Below, piece by piece: positions 1-9,700 of a stretch of 64,000 bases of DNA. Origin of the DNA: Tetraselmis striata (lineage: Eukaryota; Chlorophyta; Chlorodendrophyceae; Chlorodendrales; Chlorodendraceae); assembly GCA_006384855.1 (NCBI GenBank), contig VCJN01000151.1, forward strand, positions 62,001 through 126,000, in the 5' to 3' direction. The position numbers and the translations under genes were made by a program. How positions within the stretch are numbered: the stretch's first letter is position 1; every line of letters starts with the position of its first letter. The notes beneath the pieces were generated by a model. That model was not told the DNA's origin. It saw only the letters and a program-made list of their open reading frames with translations, and searched no databases.

Positions 1-295
1 GGGGGGGGGGGACATGACACTGGTATAAGGCAAAGCAATTGCAGAATGACTCGAGCTGTCCGGGCGAGCGCTAGCTGCTGAATCAATTTGGCGCAATCGG
101 TCGTGTGTTTCCTCTTAAATGTTTGTTCGCTGCTATGGGCAGACCACCTGACGTCTTGAACCCCCCCCCCCCCCCCCCCCCCTTTGCCTGAGCCAGAGAA
201 CCCCAGCCCGCGGGGTCAATATGCAGGATGGCTGGCTGGCTATGGTGGGAGGGTGGCCGGGGTAGGTGGCACCGGCGGTCGGCGGGGCCGCGCCG
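1..295. other. Intergenic, homopolymer-flanked
   Basis: This stretch lies downstream of the stop codon of the minus-strand gene at 296. It begins with an 11-base G run at the window edge and holds a 22-base C run near 161-182. I see no open frame with splice signals or a conserved motif here. Confidence 0.5.
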
Positions 296-1210
296 TCACG
301 TCCGTGCTGGTGTCGCCCGCGTGTCGCGACCCGACGGCGACGCCGGAAACCGGTCGCCGTCCAGGCACAGGGAGAACTGGTCCTGTGCGGCAGGGGGCAA
401 GCAGCGGTGAGCGCCCGCTGGCCGGCGAAGCAGAGCGCATGCGGCCCCCAGCCCTGCGACCAGCCCTCTCTAACAGGACACTGTATTGGTAGTGGGTGTA
501 CCTGCAACCGGTCACTACACATAACTCGCAAATTGGGCCATAACCGGCAAGGCCTACCCCCTCACATTGCGCCGGAATGTGGCGACCTGGGTGACAAACC
601 CCGACTGTCTCAGAGTGGCTCAAAACACCCCCAACCACTGTTTAAACTGAGTGTATGGAGTCCCCTAGAAGTTTCCCAAAAAGAAGAGGCTTCCAGAGAG
701 AAGGCTTAGAAGAAGGCTTCTAGGACCCTTTAGGACATCTAGGGGTCCTAGAAGTCTCAGGACCCCTAGATCTCCTGAGACTTCTTGGACATCTAGGACA
801 ACTTAGATGTCGCCATTTAATAACCACACTAGGTTATTAGCCCCCCCCCCCCCCCCCCCCCCATCGATGTCGCCGGCGACACCACCGGCACAGCTGTACA
901 GGGACCAGGTGCAGAGGCCACTTGCGATAGCAATGCCCTGGCTGTGCATCAGATGCCCACAACAGCGCTTTCTTAGTCGTACTGCAAGTCAATTTCAGAT
1001 AACAAGTACATTGTTGAGTTTGTATTGCCTGTTTATTCTGGAAAATCAAACGTGCATTCTTTGAAACTATACAGCGATACAGGAATGCGGACCGAGGCAC
1101 AATGACAAGATGACGCGAACAACAATACACTCGGAACACGATTACACGTATTAGGAGTACTTTCAGGGTAGTTGGTGGTACAGGTAGGGTAATCCTTATC
1201 TATTGATCAA

Positions 1211-1243
<33 letters not shown>

Positions 1244-3129
1244 GGATTGATTGAGTGATTGATTGATTGCTTGCTTGCTTGAGTGATTGATTGATCGATC
1301 GATCGATCGATAGTTTGGCTGGTTGGTTGATTGATTGATCAATGGGTTGGTTAATTGGTTGGTTGATTACCTAGCGAGTTTGGTAAGGATATGGCACGCA
1401 TTAAGGGTTACGTAATCGATACTACTGCGGCCAAAAAGTTGATTACAGTGAAACTTTGACAATAATAAGAGAGTAGAGTGATACCAGAGCGGAATAGAAA
1501 TAGAAAGCAAACGCTAGGAAAGCGGCAAAACACGGCCAGGCACCGCCTGTTCATTTTTCACCACCTACTCACTAGTACATTTCAGGATGGAGACCGTTTT
1601 CTCTCCTAAAGGGGAGGTCACAGAGGTGGGCTGGCCAGCGAAAATAATTATGTAGTTGGGAGGGGGCGAAGGGGGGGGGGGGGGGGGGGGCTCACCCGCG
1701 AGTGAGGGCTGGCACGCGGCTGCGTCCGCGGGCTGCCCCACGTGCCGGTGGAAGCAGTGCCCGGGCGGCCCTCAAAGGTGCTGGTGCGGACGGTACGCCC
1801 CGTGGTGGCGTATTTTGCGGTTGGGCTGCCGCAGGTGGTTGGCGGCCTCTCGAGCGTCAGGTCGCGCCGCTCCCGGGAGAACGGCCTCCGCGCCTGCACA
1901 GTGAGGCGGTGGGGCGGCGCGCTCAGGGATGCGATGACACTGTGGGTAATAACCGGTTAGTCACCGTTCCCAAATTCCCCTGGAATGTGGCGACCTGGGC
2001 GACAAACCCCGACTGTCGGCGAGCTTGAGTAGAAGCGGCTCAAAACGCCCCCAAAGCCCTTGTTGATAGTCTGGGTCTGTGGAGTCCCTCAGAAGTAGAG
2101 TCAGCTGTCAGTTGGTAACCACACTTTGTTTGTGATCGGTCATCAACTGGTTTTTACCCCCCCCCCCCCCCCCCCTAAATCCAAGTCGCCAGCAACACCA
2201 CATGCGTACTTGTGACGTCCACTCGCGCCATACCACAAAAGGGAAATGTTGGGAGGGGTGGGCACCAGCGTCTCGCTAATGAGCTCCCCGCCGGCGGTGA
2301 GCTCCTGCCCTGCCTTTTGGAACGGCTCCGCGATGCGCGTGGACGTCATGCACAGCGGGTACTCCCGGAGCTGCTTGCCGCGGCGGCGCGCAAAGGTGCC
2401 CACGTCCCCGTTGTCCTCGCGCAGGTGCGGCGTGAGCTTGGTCTGGCGCAGAATGGGCGGGTGCTCGTAGCCGCTCAGGATGTCGTGCCCGTACTTGCTC
2501 ATCGCTTTGTCCTGCTCACCTGCACCCAGGCAAAAGCGGCAGCTGTAAGCCATCTTCCGCCCAGCTCCCTGTTCTTTCAGCCCTGTGCGCCCCCCTTTCT
2601 GTCGCCCCGCCCCCCCACCCCCTACCCAAGAGCACGTTGGCATGACCTCTATCGACCCTTAGCCAACCTCTTTTGATCTGGCATTGTGGTGATACAATGA
2701 ACAACGTGATACTGGGAGCTGACGAGATATTGAGCCTGGCGAACGGGCCGTGGCCGCAAACAAGCCGGTATTTTGCACACCGAGAGCACCGATGTTAGCC
2801 GAAGCGAGTCCCGCGGTTCTAGCCCCGAGCTCACCGAGGATGTGGAAGCGGTCGCGGTAAAAGTTGCAGCTGTGGTGCGGCACGTTCTCCGGCTGGTGCT
2901 TGACGGCCGTGGCGAAGGCGCCGGCCCAGTTCACACTGGCCGTCGCCACCGCGCCCTCCGTCGATGGGCGCCGGTAGGAGCCCGCTTGCGACTGCCACCG
3001 CTCCTTCTTCGACGGTGTGTCTCCGTGGCGGAGCACGCTGCTGTCGCTGAACTGATCCGCGTAGTCGCTTCCGGGCGGCAGGTATCTGGACGACAGGGGC
3101 GGCACGCCCTGGTTGTACCGGAGCGGCAT
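296..3129 (-). CDS. Four-exon gene, protein of unknown function (about 277 aa)
   Basis: I do not recognise this protein. The model is joined from minus-strand exons 3129-2835, 2519-2266, 1893-1696 and 382-296. All junctions are GT-AG and phases agree (1, 0, 0). The total is 834 nt, ending in TGA. The start is the ATG at 3129; an in-frame ATG also exists at 3225, so the N terminus is uncertain. The protein is hydrophilic with no membrane segment. It is rich in Pro, Arg, Ser and Thr, with Tyr/His-containing stretches such as FYRDRFHIL at the exon 1 end and KYGHDILSGYEHPP in exon 2. The overall look (short, basic, PPL and YGHD-like motifs) resembles small ciliary or microtubule-associated proteins, but that is only an impression. 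A 19-base sense C run starts 6 bases after the exon 3 end. Introns 2 and 3 hold sense G runs. Confidence 0.5.
1200..1370. repeat. (TTGA)n microsatellite in intron 3
   Basis: About 170 bp are built from TTGA/TTGC/TCGA tetranucleotide steps, with repeats of gattgattgatt drifting into gcttgcttgctt and gatcgatcgatc. It lies in the third intron of the unknown gene. Confidence 0.85.
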
Positions 3130-4080
3130 GCCGGCGCCGAAAAAGTCGCGACGAACCGGGTGGCGGCCGCCTCGCGTCCAGACCCAAGCCGCAAACCCGA
3201 CGTCGCGTCGCCTAATGCCCCACAAGCCTGCGGTCTGAAATTACAGCCCAATCGGTCCCCTCGACTTTGTCGGCTTCACGCGAGTATGCTGGCTATGGTG
3301 CCTCAAGGGAGGCGGGTGTCCAGGGGGGGCCGGGGGGTCCGAGACTCCGAGTACGGCTGGCAGGATGGCAGGTGAGGACGCACTGCGTCAGGGCAGCCAC
3401 GAGGCACAGCAGCCGCTCGTCCAGGCAGACGAGCCGTAAGGTTGTTTCCAGGCAACCCGCACGTGCACTTATTTGGAGCGCAAGCAGGCTTGGCTTGTTG
3501 CAGGGGTGAGCTGCAGACATGCGCATGCTGATGCGGGATGATAGAATCAGAATAACGGCTGACTACAGCATGCTGTGCCGCGCCGCGAGAACGGGAATGC
3601 TGCAACACCACATAATGTACTGATGTGTTTAATACCGCCCCCGTCATTACTATTACATAAAATTTACATATTTACTGGCCGTAAATAACCCCCCGATATG
3701 CTGGCCGTAAATAACCCTGCCATATGCTAACTATTAGCATTCGTACTGCTGGAATTCTATGAGGCAAGGATTCGCGAGTCATACGGGGGTAGCACATAAT
3801 CCTTAACTGGCGGTGGCAGGCTGACACTGTGATGGTACCTGTAGCAGCAGCAGTATCACGACTTGATTCCGTCACTGGCCTCTAATTAGTCTTTCAGAAT
3901 GCTTCGGCAATATTTGCTTGATGACTATAACGGAGCGTCGCCTACCCAGGGCTTTCCGTAACTGGATTGCTGCCGAAACGGCCGTCGTAGAGACGCTGCA
4001 AGGGTTTCACTGGTGCCAGTCCTGTCCCGGGGACGAAAAAACAATCACGACTTGATCAGGCGCTATTGCCGCAGAATTCA
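3130..4080. other. Spacer, no gene seen
   Basis: No credible coding segment. A short direct repeat, tgctggccgtaaataaccc, is seen near 3690-3720. The DNA becomes AT-richer toward 4100, where a dispersed repeat begins. Promoter elements for the minus-strand gene would lie at its left edge, but none is recognisable. Confidence 0.4.
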
Positions 4081-4084
4081 ATAC

Positions 4085-4270
4085 GGCTCGGGGGGCCAAA
4101 ATTTAATGAATTGTTTTACACCTTCACTTCGGAGTATTCGTGATTTACTCGTGCTGTATTTGTGCTGTATTCTGAATTATTTATCCGTTTTTAAAACCGT
4201 TTTCCCCTCTTCGCGGGGGTCGTTTACGTTAATATTTATCCGGAGACCGTTTGCTGTGTTAATACGCAGT
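4085..4270 (+). repeat. Dispersed repeat D, copy 1
   Basis: It shares an ordered set of blocks with 11085-11240 and 33590-33735: gaattgttttacacctt, cggagtattcg, tcgtgctgtat, then a T-rich stretch and a gcgggggtcg block in two copies. It abuts the 5'-truncated family A element, so it may be the insertion target or part of another element. Confidence 0.6.
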
Positions 4271-4272
4271 TC

Positions 4273-5823
4273 ATGCGCACGCAGTTGTCCCTCCCGGTTC
4301 AATTTGGGGGCCTCGGCATCGGCGATAATGTGGCTATAGCAGATGCCTCCCACATCGGCGTTGCCGCTCTCGTGGTTGGCCAAGCTGTGACTTTCCTCCG
4401 TGCTCAACACGCCACCCTGAGCGACGCTGGGGCGTTCTTTTCCGACCCGTCCGGCGTATCCAGCTCTCATAGCCTCTACCTTGTTGGGGCGTCCTCGATC
4501 CACCAGGCTTTGACCACCCCAACGTTGGAGCTCGATGCCGGCGCCAACGCGTCGGCGCCGATGTGGGCAGTCGAGCTTCGCGCCGCTCATACCCGTGTCG
4601 TTGACGAGTGTGGAGACGCGGTGCTCGAAGATCTAGCGGGGCCGTTGGCCTCTGCCCTAAAGTTGCTCCCCTCCAAGCGCTCCCATGTTGCCCGTGCCGG
4701 CTGCTCGGCCGCCGGGGCTGAGCCGGCGTCTGCAATGCGCTCGGCGGCCGACCTCCAAGCTATCCCGCATTTCTCGGACTTCCCCTTGCACTCCATGCGG
4801 AAAGTACAGGAAACCCTGAGCCACCGCATTCACACGGTCCGTTTCGCAAAGTTTGCTGCGCGTATGCCCACAAGCGGCCCTGACAGCAACCGCTTCCGAG
4901 GCCGCCTCTTACGCGCTGCGACGGCGTTCCTGGTGACTGATCCTCCAAGTGAGGGTCGCCTTGGTGAAGTCCGTGAGCGTTCCCCTGAGTACTACGATTC
5001 CATGTTCCGTGTTGCCGCTTGCCGCCCATTCGACCTTCCGGCGGCTCCTGTCCTCTCCCTTGGCGAGCCATGCTCTTGTGCTTCTTGCTCCTTCTCGGTA
5101 CAAGGTATGCTTGCTCTTTTTGAGGATGCTGGCGTGGAGTTCACTCCTTCAACTTGGGCGGTCGCATACGCTGAGCACGTGGCACGTTGCTATGGTGGCG
5201 ACTCCAATCACGCCGCACACGAGTGGGCGGCACATGGCCTTTCCGACATTTGCCACGACGTGAAGTCCGCGCTGGGCGTGGGTGTCCAGATCCTCACGGA
5301 CCCGTCGGTGCTTGTTTCTCTCCCGAAGGGCAGCGACGGGCGGCCTGCCGACGTTGGGCTTTTTGGGTATGGCGGCATCCGCGGAAACACGGTTGCTGTC
5401 GATACCACCATTGCCCCTATCCTCGGCGTGTCAACCTCGGATCCAACGACTGCTTTGCGGGCTGCAGAGCGCCGCAAAATCGAGAAGTATGACGAGGGTG
5501 TCCGAAACGCTGCTGGTATGCTTCGCTTTGTTCCTTTCGCCGTTTCCGAGTTTGGCTCGCTGGCCCCGCACGCCGAGGCTTTCTTGGTGGAGCTCGCGAA
5601 AGCTAGCCAAGCACACACTGGCCAAAAAATCGGCCAGCTCTTGTCTGCGTGGCGCCGCCGTTTCTCCTTGCTCATCAACATGGCACATGCAGACAACGTT
5701 CTTGGCGGGGTTGCGGCCGCGCGTGCGGCACGTGATGGTGCTCCTGCGCCTGCGTCGCGTCGCTCGTCGGCATGTGTTGCTATGACCCGGGTCATTGGTT
5801 GCAAGCGCCCTCGCCGCGCCTGA
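4273..5823 (+). CDS. Retroelement protein C-terminal half: RT tail plus restriction-like endonuclease
   Basis: This 516-residue open frame encodes the C-terminal part of a non-LTR retrotransposon protein. In full-length elements it nicks the target DNA and primes reverse transcription. Residues 3-17 (QLSLPVQFGGLGI-like) match the segment following the RT palm and thumb. The palm itself (motifs A-C) is absent because of the 5' truncation. A Cys cluster (CSCASC, residues 267-272) followed by His/Cys to about 330 resembles the CCHC knuckle before restriction-like endonucleases. Candidate PD-(D/E)xK residues are D360 in RPADV, D377 in AVDTT and K402/K405 in RRKIEKY. The frame is intact but cannot encode an active element alone. 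The ATG at 4273 is simply the first in-frame one after the truncation. A decayed homologue lies at 53.4-56.3 kb. Confidence 0.8.
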   Translation: MRTQLSLPVQFGGLGIGDNVAIADASHIGVAALVVGQAVTFLRAQHATLSDAGAFFSDPSGVSSSHSLYLVGASSIHQALTTPTLELDAGANASAPMWAVELRAAHTRVVDECGDAVLEDLAGPLASALKLLPSKRSHVARAGCSAAGAEPASAMRSAADLQAIPHFSDFPLHSMRKVQETLSHRIHTVRFAKFAARMPTSGPDSNRFRGRLLRAATAFLVTDPPSEGRLGEVRERSPEYYDSMFRVAACRPFDLPAAPVLSLGEPCSCASCSFSVQGMLALFEDAGVEFTPSTWAVAYAEHVARCYGGDSNHAAHEWAAHGLSDICHDVKSALGVGVQILTDPSVLVSLPKGSDGRPADVGLFGYGGIRGNTVAVDTTIAPILGVSTSDPTTALRAAERRKIEKYDEGVRNAAGMLRFVPFAVSEFGSLAPHAEAFLVELAKASQAHTGQKIGQLLSAWRRRFSLLINMAHADNVLGGVAAARAARDGAPAPASRRSSACVAMTRVIGCKRPRRA

Positions 5824-6024
5824 TAGCCTACCCCGGGGCGGGGGTTCCTTAAGTTCCTGGCAGCTAAGTGACTTCGTGGTTCCCTTGGCTCCTTCTTGGT
5901 TCTTGGCTCCCTGTCCTCCTGCTCGACCTTGGTTTCAGGCTTATGTCTCTCTTTTGCTGGCAACCTTTCATAGTTGCTGTTAGTTCTGTTGTAGTGCGCT
6001 TTTGTGAAAGCCCTGATGTAATAT
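4273..6024 (+). mobile_element. Non-LTR retrotransposon family A, copy 1 (5'-truncated)
   Basis: This is the 3' portion of a non-LTR element: the end of the RT region, a linker, a restriction-like endonuclease domain and a 3' UTR. The 3' end is placed at about 6024 because the similarity to copy 2 (53364, minus strand) ends at the same gccctgatgtaat in both. The 5' end abuts dispersed repeat D, the usual result of incomplete target-primed reverse transcription. No poly(A) tail is visible. Confidence 0.75.
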
Positions 6025-6762
6025 TACACAGCAGTTTGCTGTGTTTGCACGCGGTACATGCTGCGCCGTAACAGTCAGCTAGTGTTGTGGTTTACTGTAC
6101 TGTAATCCTTATTTGTCGCCACTGCTACGATTCGGGTATGTACCGCTCTCAATATACTATGTGATTTCCAGATCCTGCCACAGTACGTAAGACGCCAAAA
6201 TGTTGCTTCATAAGCTCTCACTTATTATCGAATAACGACCCCCCCCCCCTCCAGGCCAACACCATGCGCCAGCTTTTGCGCTGCTCACTCCTCTTGTCAC
6301 AGCAGGACACCATGTTTGCAAACGGCTCATGCGTCAAGGTGGAACTTGCAATCAGGCATCAACAAGTGTTCAAATTGCCGAAAGCATAAGCTACCTTGCC
6401 GCCATTACGCGCTCTATGGCAAATGCTGCTTAGTACTAAACTGGTTGCATACACCTACTCCCTAATGCCTTCGAACGTCCAGAGGCGCACACATGCCATG
6501 CCATGCCATGTCATGTTCTGTCTTGTCCTTAACTGTCATGCCATGCCGTGTCATGTCGTGCCATGGCTTGGGCAGTGTCACCAGCAAGTGAGCACGTTGC
6601 AATTCAATTCAATTCGTGCCTTGACATGCCATGCTGTGCCATGCTATGCCCAGTCATGTCAAGTCATGCTGTGGCTTGGACAGTGTAAGCAGCAAGTGAG
6701 CACGTTGTAATCATTCCGATCCAATTCAATTCATGCTGTGCCATGCCATGTCATGTGTCATG
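6025..6762. other. Spacer / PRMT7 downstream flank
   Basis: This lies between the retroelement end and the PRMT7 stop codon and includes the presumed PRMT7 3' UTR. It holds a short C run near 6240 and the CATG-rich repeat below. No coding segment is supported. Confidence 0.5.
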
Positions 6763-6770
6763 TCATGTCG
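6490..6770. repeat. CATG-rich simple repeat with duplicated block
   Basis: Degenerate catgccatgtcatg units alternate with a block containing agcaagtgagcacgtt and aattcaattc that occurs twice, about 100 bp apart. It starts just downstream of the PRMT7 stop, so its transcript could fall in the 3' UTR. Confidence 0.75.
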
Positions 6771-9700
6771 TAATGGCCGCTGACACCTGCAAATCCCCCG
6801 ACGCGGCGTCCCAGCGCGCAGACACGCAGATGTGATCGTTGCGTGCGGCGCCGTGCTGCGAAGACGCAGCGGCTGAGGATTCTTGCAGATTGAGCACCGC
6901 CGGCAGCAGCTGCACGCCCTGCGAGGGGAACCACATCACAAGAAACTCATGTGCCAATGAACATCACACATGTGTCACACAACATCAAGCGGCCGCTTGC
7001 ACGGGAAGGGGGAGGGGAGTAGACCACCTGCACGTGGGGACTGGGGCCTGCATCCAGTCGTGGAGCGCCGCTGGCAATCGGCGGCCGCCCTGCCAGCGCC
7101 GCCTCCGCGCTGCTGTGATACTCCATGAACATGACCAGCGCATGGCAGGGCCCGCTGTGGCACACCGTGGCGCGCACCTCCGCCTGCACGCGCGGCAAGA
7201 GCAGCCTCATGTCTTGACCAGACTATCAAGGTAGACTCCAGGCCCGAGGAGGGTCCTCATCAGGAGGCGGGTGGTCACTACTCAGGCGGCGGATCGGCGG
7301 GTCGGGGGGAGGGGGGGGCGCACCTCTTGCGACTCCATGTCCCGCGACAGGTCGAAGCGAAGCAGGGCGAACCGCTCTGTCAGCTCCGCGTACCCGCCGC
7401 CCGCCTGCCAGACGGCGCAAGGCAGAACCGGCAGCGCTCCCCTGGCGCGCCTGTGTCGGTCCCCTCCACGTTAGGTAGGGAGCCGGTATTACCACACATC
7501 TTTCCAAAGGGGCGTGATTCAGATTGAGGAAGCTACCTTGTATAACACTGTTTGATAACTTTTGTATGTCTTTTTACTGTTGATACTTAAAAAGGATCTG
7601 TAAAACTAGTGTGACACTTTACCAAAGAAAACAACACCTGGGAGAAGGGGTCACTCACGCTGCATCGCCTCCGCCAGTCTCAACAGCGGCAGCGGGCCCG
7701 CCCCCCACGACACCCAGCAGCGGGTTGGCCACCCCGAGGTGCAGCCCCTCGCAGGCGTCCACAGCCGCGCGCGTTCGCCAAAGCTCCGGCAGCGACACCG
7801 CCACGCAGCGCACCGTCGCCGCCGCCGGGAGCAGCGGTGCCGCGGCCGGCAGCGCGCCGGCGTCGCGCAGCGCCGACACCTCGTACCAGAAGCGGCTGCT
7901 CGGGGGGGCAACACGGGCAGCACGATTCAGTTGCTTGGGCTTCCAAAAGATACCAGCCAAAGCTATTCGGCGAGGTGCAGGGGCGCGCACTGTACGGTGC
8001 GAGGGTTGGTTACAAGGGCAGCACCCGGGAAGCGCTTTCAGCTCGGGAATTACTGCGGATCGGCGAGGATCGACAGGGCAAGCACGGCAGCAGCCGGTCG
8101 ACGAGGGTCGGGATTGAACGCAATACCATTGCAATACTTAAGGCAGCGAAAACCGCCGTCGGTATTTGGAACGATGCCAATGGTCTGATCAACAATGTCG
8201 CATGATGGCTTTCGAGATGGCATTGGCAGCGACTGCTCGTGGTGACATCGACAAGTCGCCAGGCTCACGCAGCTATGAGATGCGTCAATCGTGAGGTCGA
8301 CAACCTCAAGCTTCGTGTCTACGGCGAGTTCAACCACACACACATTAGCAAAGCCAACCTTGGCGGGCCGCATTGACTATGTGATCGACGTCGACGCTCT
8401 GTAATGCGCTTTTTGTGGATGCCAAGAGAGGATGTGCGTCAAGCAGGAGAAACGGGTTGACACCACGGATATTGAAGCGTACTATATAATAATACTACGC
8501 AGGTAATAATACACCGTGGGTATTATAGCGTACTATTAACGATACCACCCGTACTCGTAAACTACGGGTGCCGACGCGGTGATGCACTCCACAAAATATG
8601 CAGTGTTTCTAGTTAAAGGTCACTCGGGGCGGGTTAAATGTGGGAAGGGGCCCCACCTGAGCGCCGCCCACGGCAGCAGCCCCTCGCAGCTGCGGTAGAA
8701 CGGCTCGGCCACGGCCATGTCGAAGGCCGGGGCGCCGTCGACCTGATGCTGGTGACGCGCTCTCAGCAGCCACGGCTGCATCCGGCCGGTCGACACCTTT
8801 TCGCCGGCGGCGCCGCTGAGCCACTCGGTCGTCAGGCGCCGGCTGATGGGGTTGTCCTGCGCGCCGTTATTGGCCTTGCGGTGAGCTCACGGAATAACAG
8901 CAAGATGCGCGCTGCATATTATCACACGTACTGGCACTCTGCTCACCATTACTCATTCCTACGAGTGCCCGCCCCTGTTATCATATAAGGATTACCCATA
9001 CGACATATGCTCAAGGGACTACGAGGGCTGTGTTTTCTTTTGTTTTTGAATTTTCCTTATGGGACAGGACGAGAAAAACCCGTGCAGCCTCGCCTGTACG
9101 CGAAGTCATCAACCCGCAAAATGTCGATTGCATGTTGGCGACTGATCTCCGCACCCGGGGGGTGGGGGGGTGGGTGGGGGCTCGTTCTCTGCTCGCACCT
9201 GAAGGGCGGTGACATGGCCGATGCTGCGCTCCGCGGCGCTCAGCGCCACCAGCGGCGTGCTGTCCCCGAGGACCGCGCAGCGCGGCGCGACGTCGGGCGG
9301 GCTGTCGCTGGCCTGGGGCATCGAAGGTCAGTTGAGGGGGTGCGGCAATAGTCAGCAGCACACCACCGCCCACCTATGTATATATAGATATATATTCATA
9401 CATATATATAGATACATATATACATATATATACTGCTCCACACGGACACCCCAAAACTTATGCACGCGCATGTAGAGGTGGGGCAAGGAGGACCTGACGG
9501 TATACGGTCTCACCTGCACGCGTGCCGCGGCCTCCCGCACGGCTGTGGCAAGCGCCTCCCAGGCGGCGCGCTCCCGTAAGCGGCAGATCCTGGCAGGCGC
9601 ACAGCGCACCAAGAGGGAAGATCGGAGGCCTGGCAATGCACTTGCATCGAGTTGGTAGAGACAGTTGGGGAATGAGTTGAGCCGAGAGGGGGCGGGATGC

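Noticed and set aside
1..11. G run at the window edge as a telomere or element end
   Set aside because: Similar pure runs occur dozens of times inside the window, mostly in introns and spacers, so it carries no special meaning.
5208..5963. 251-codon minus-strand ORF opposite family A copy 1
   Set aside because: Antisense shadow of the endonuclease frame.
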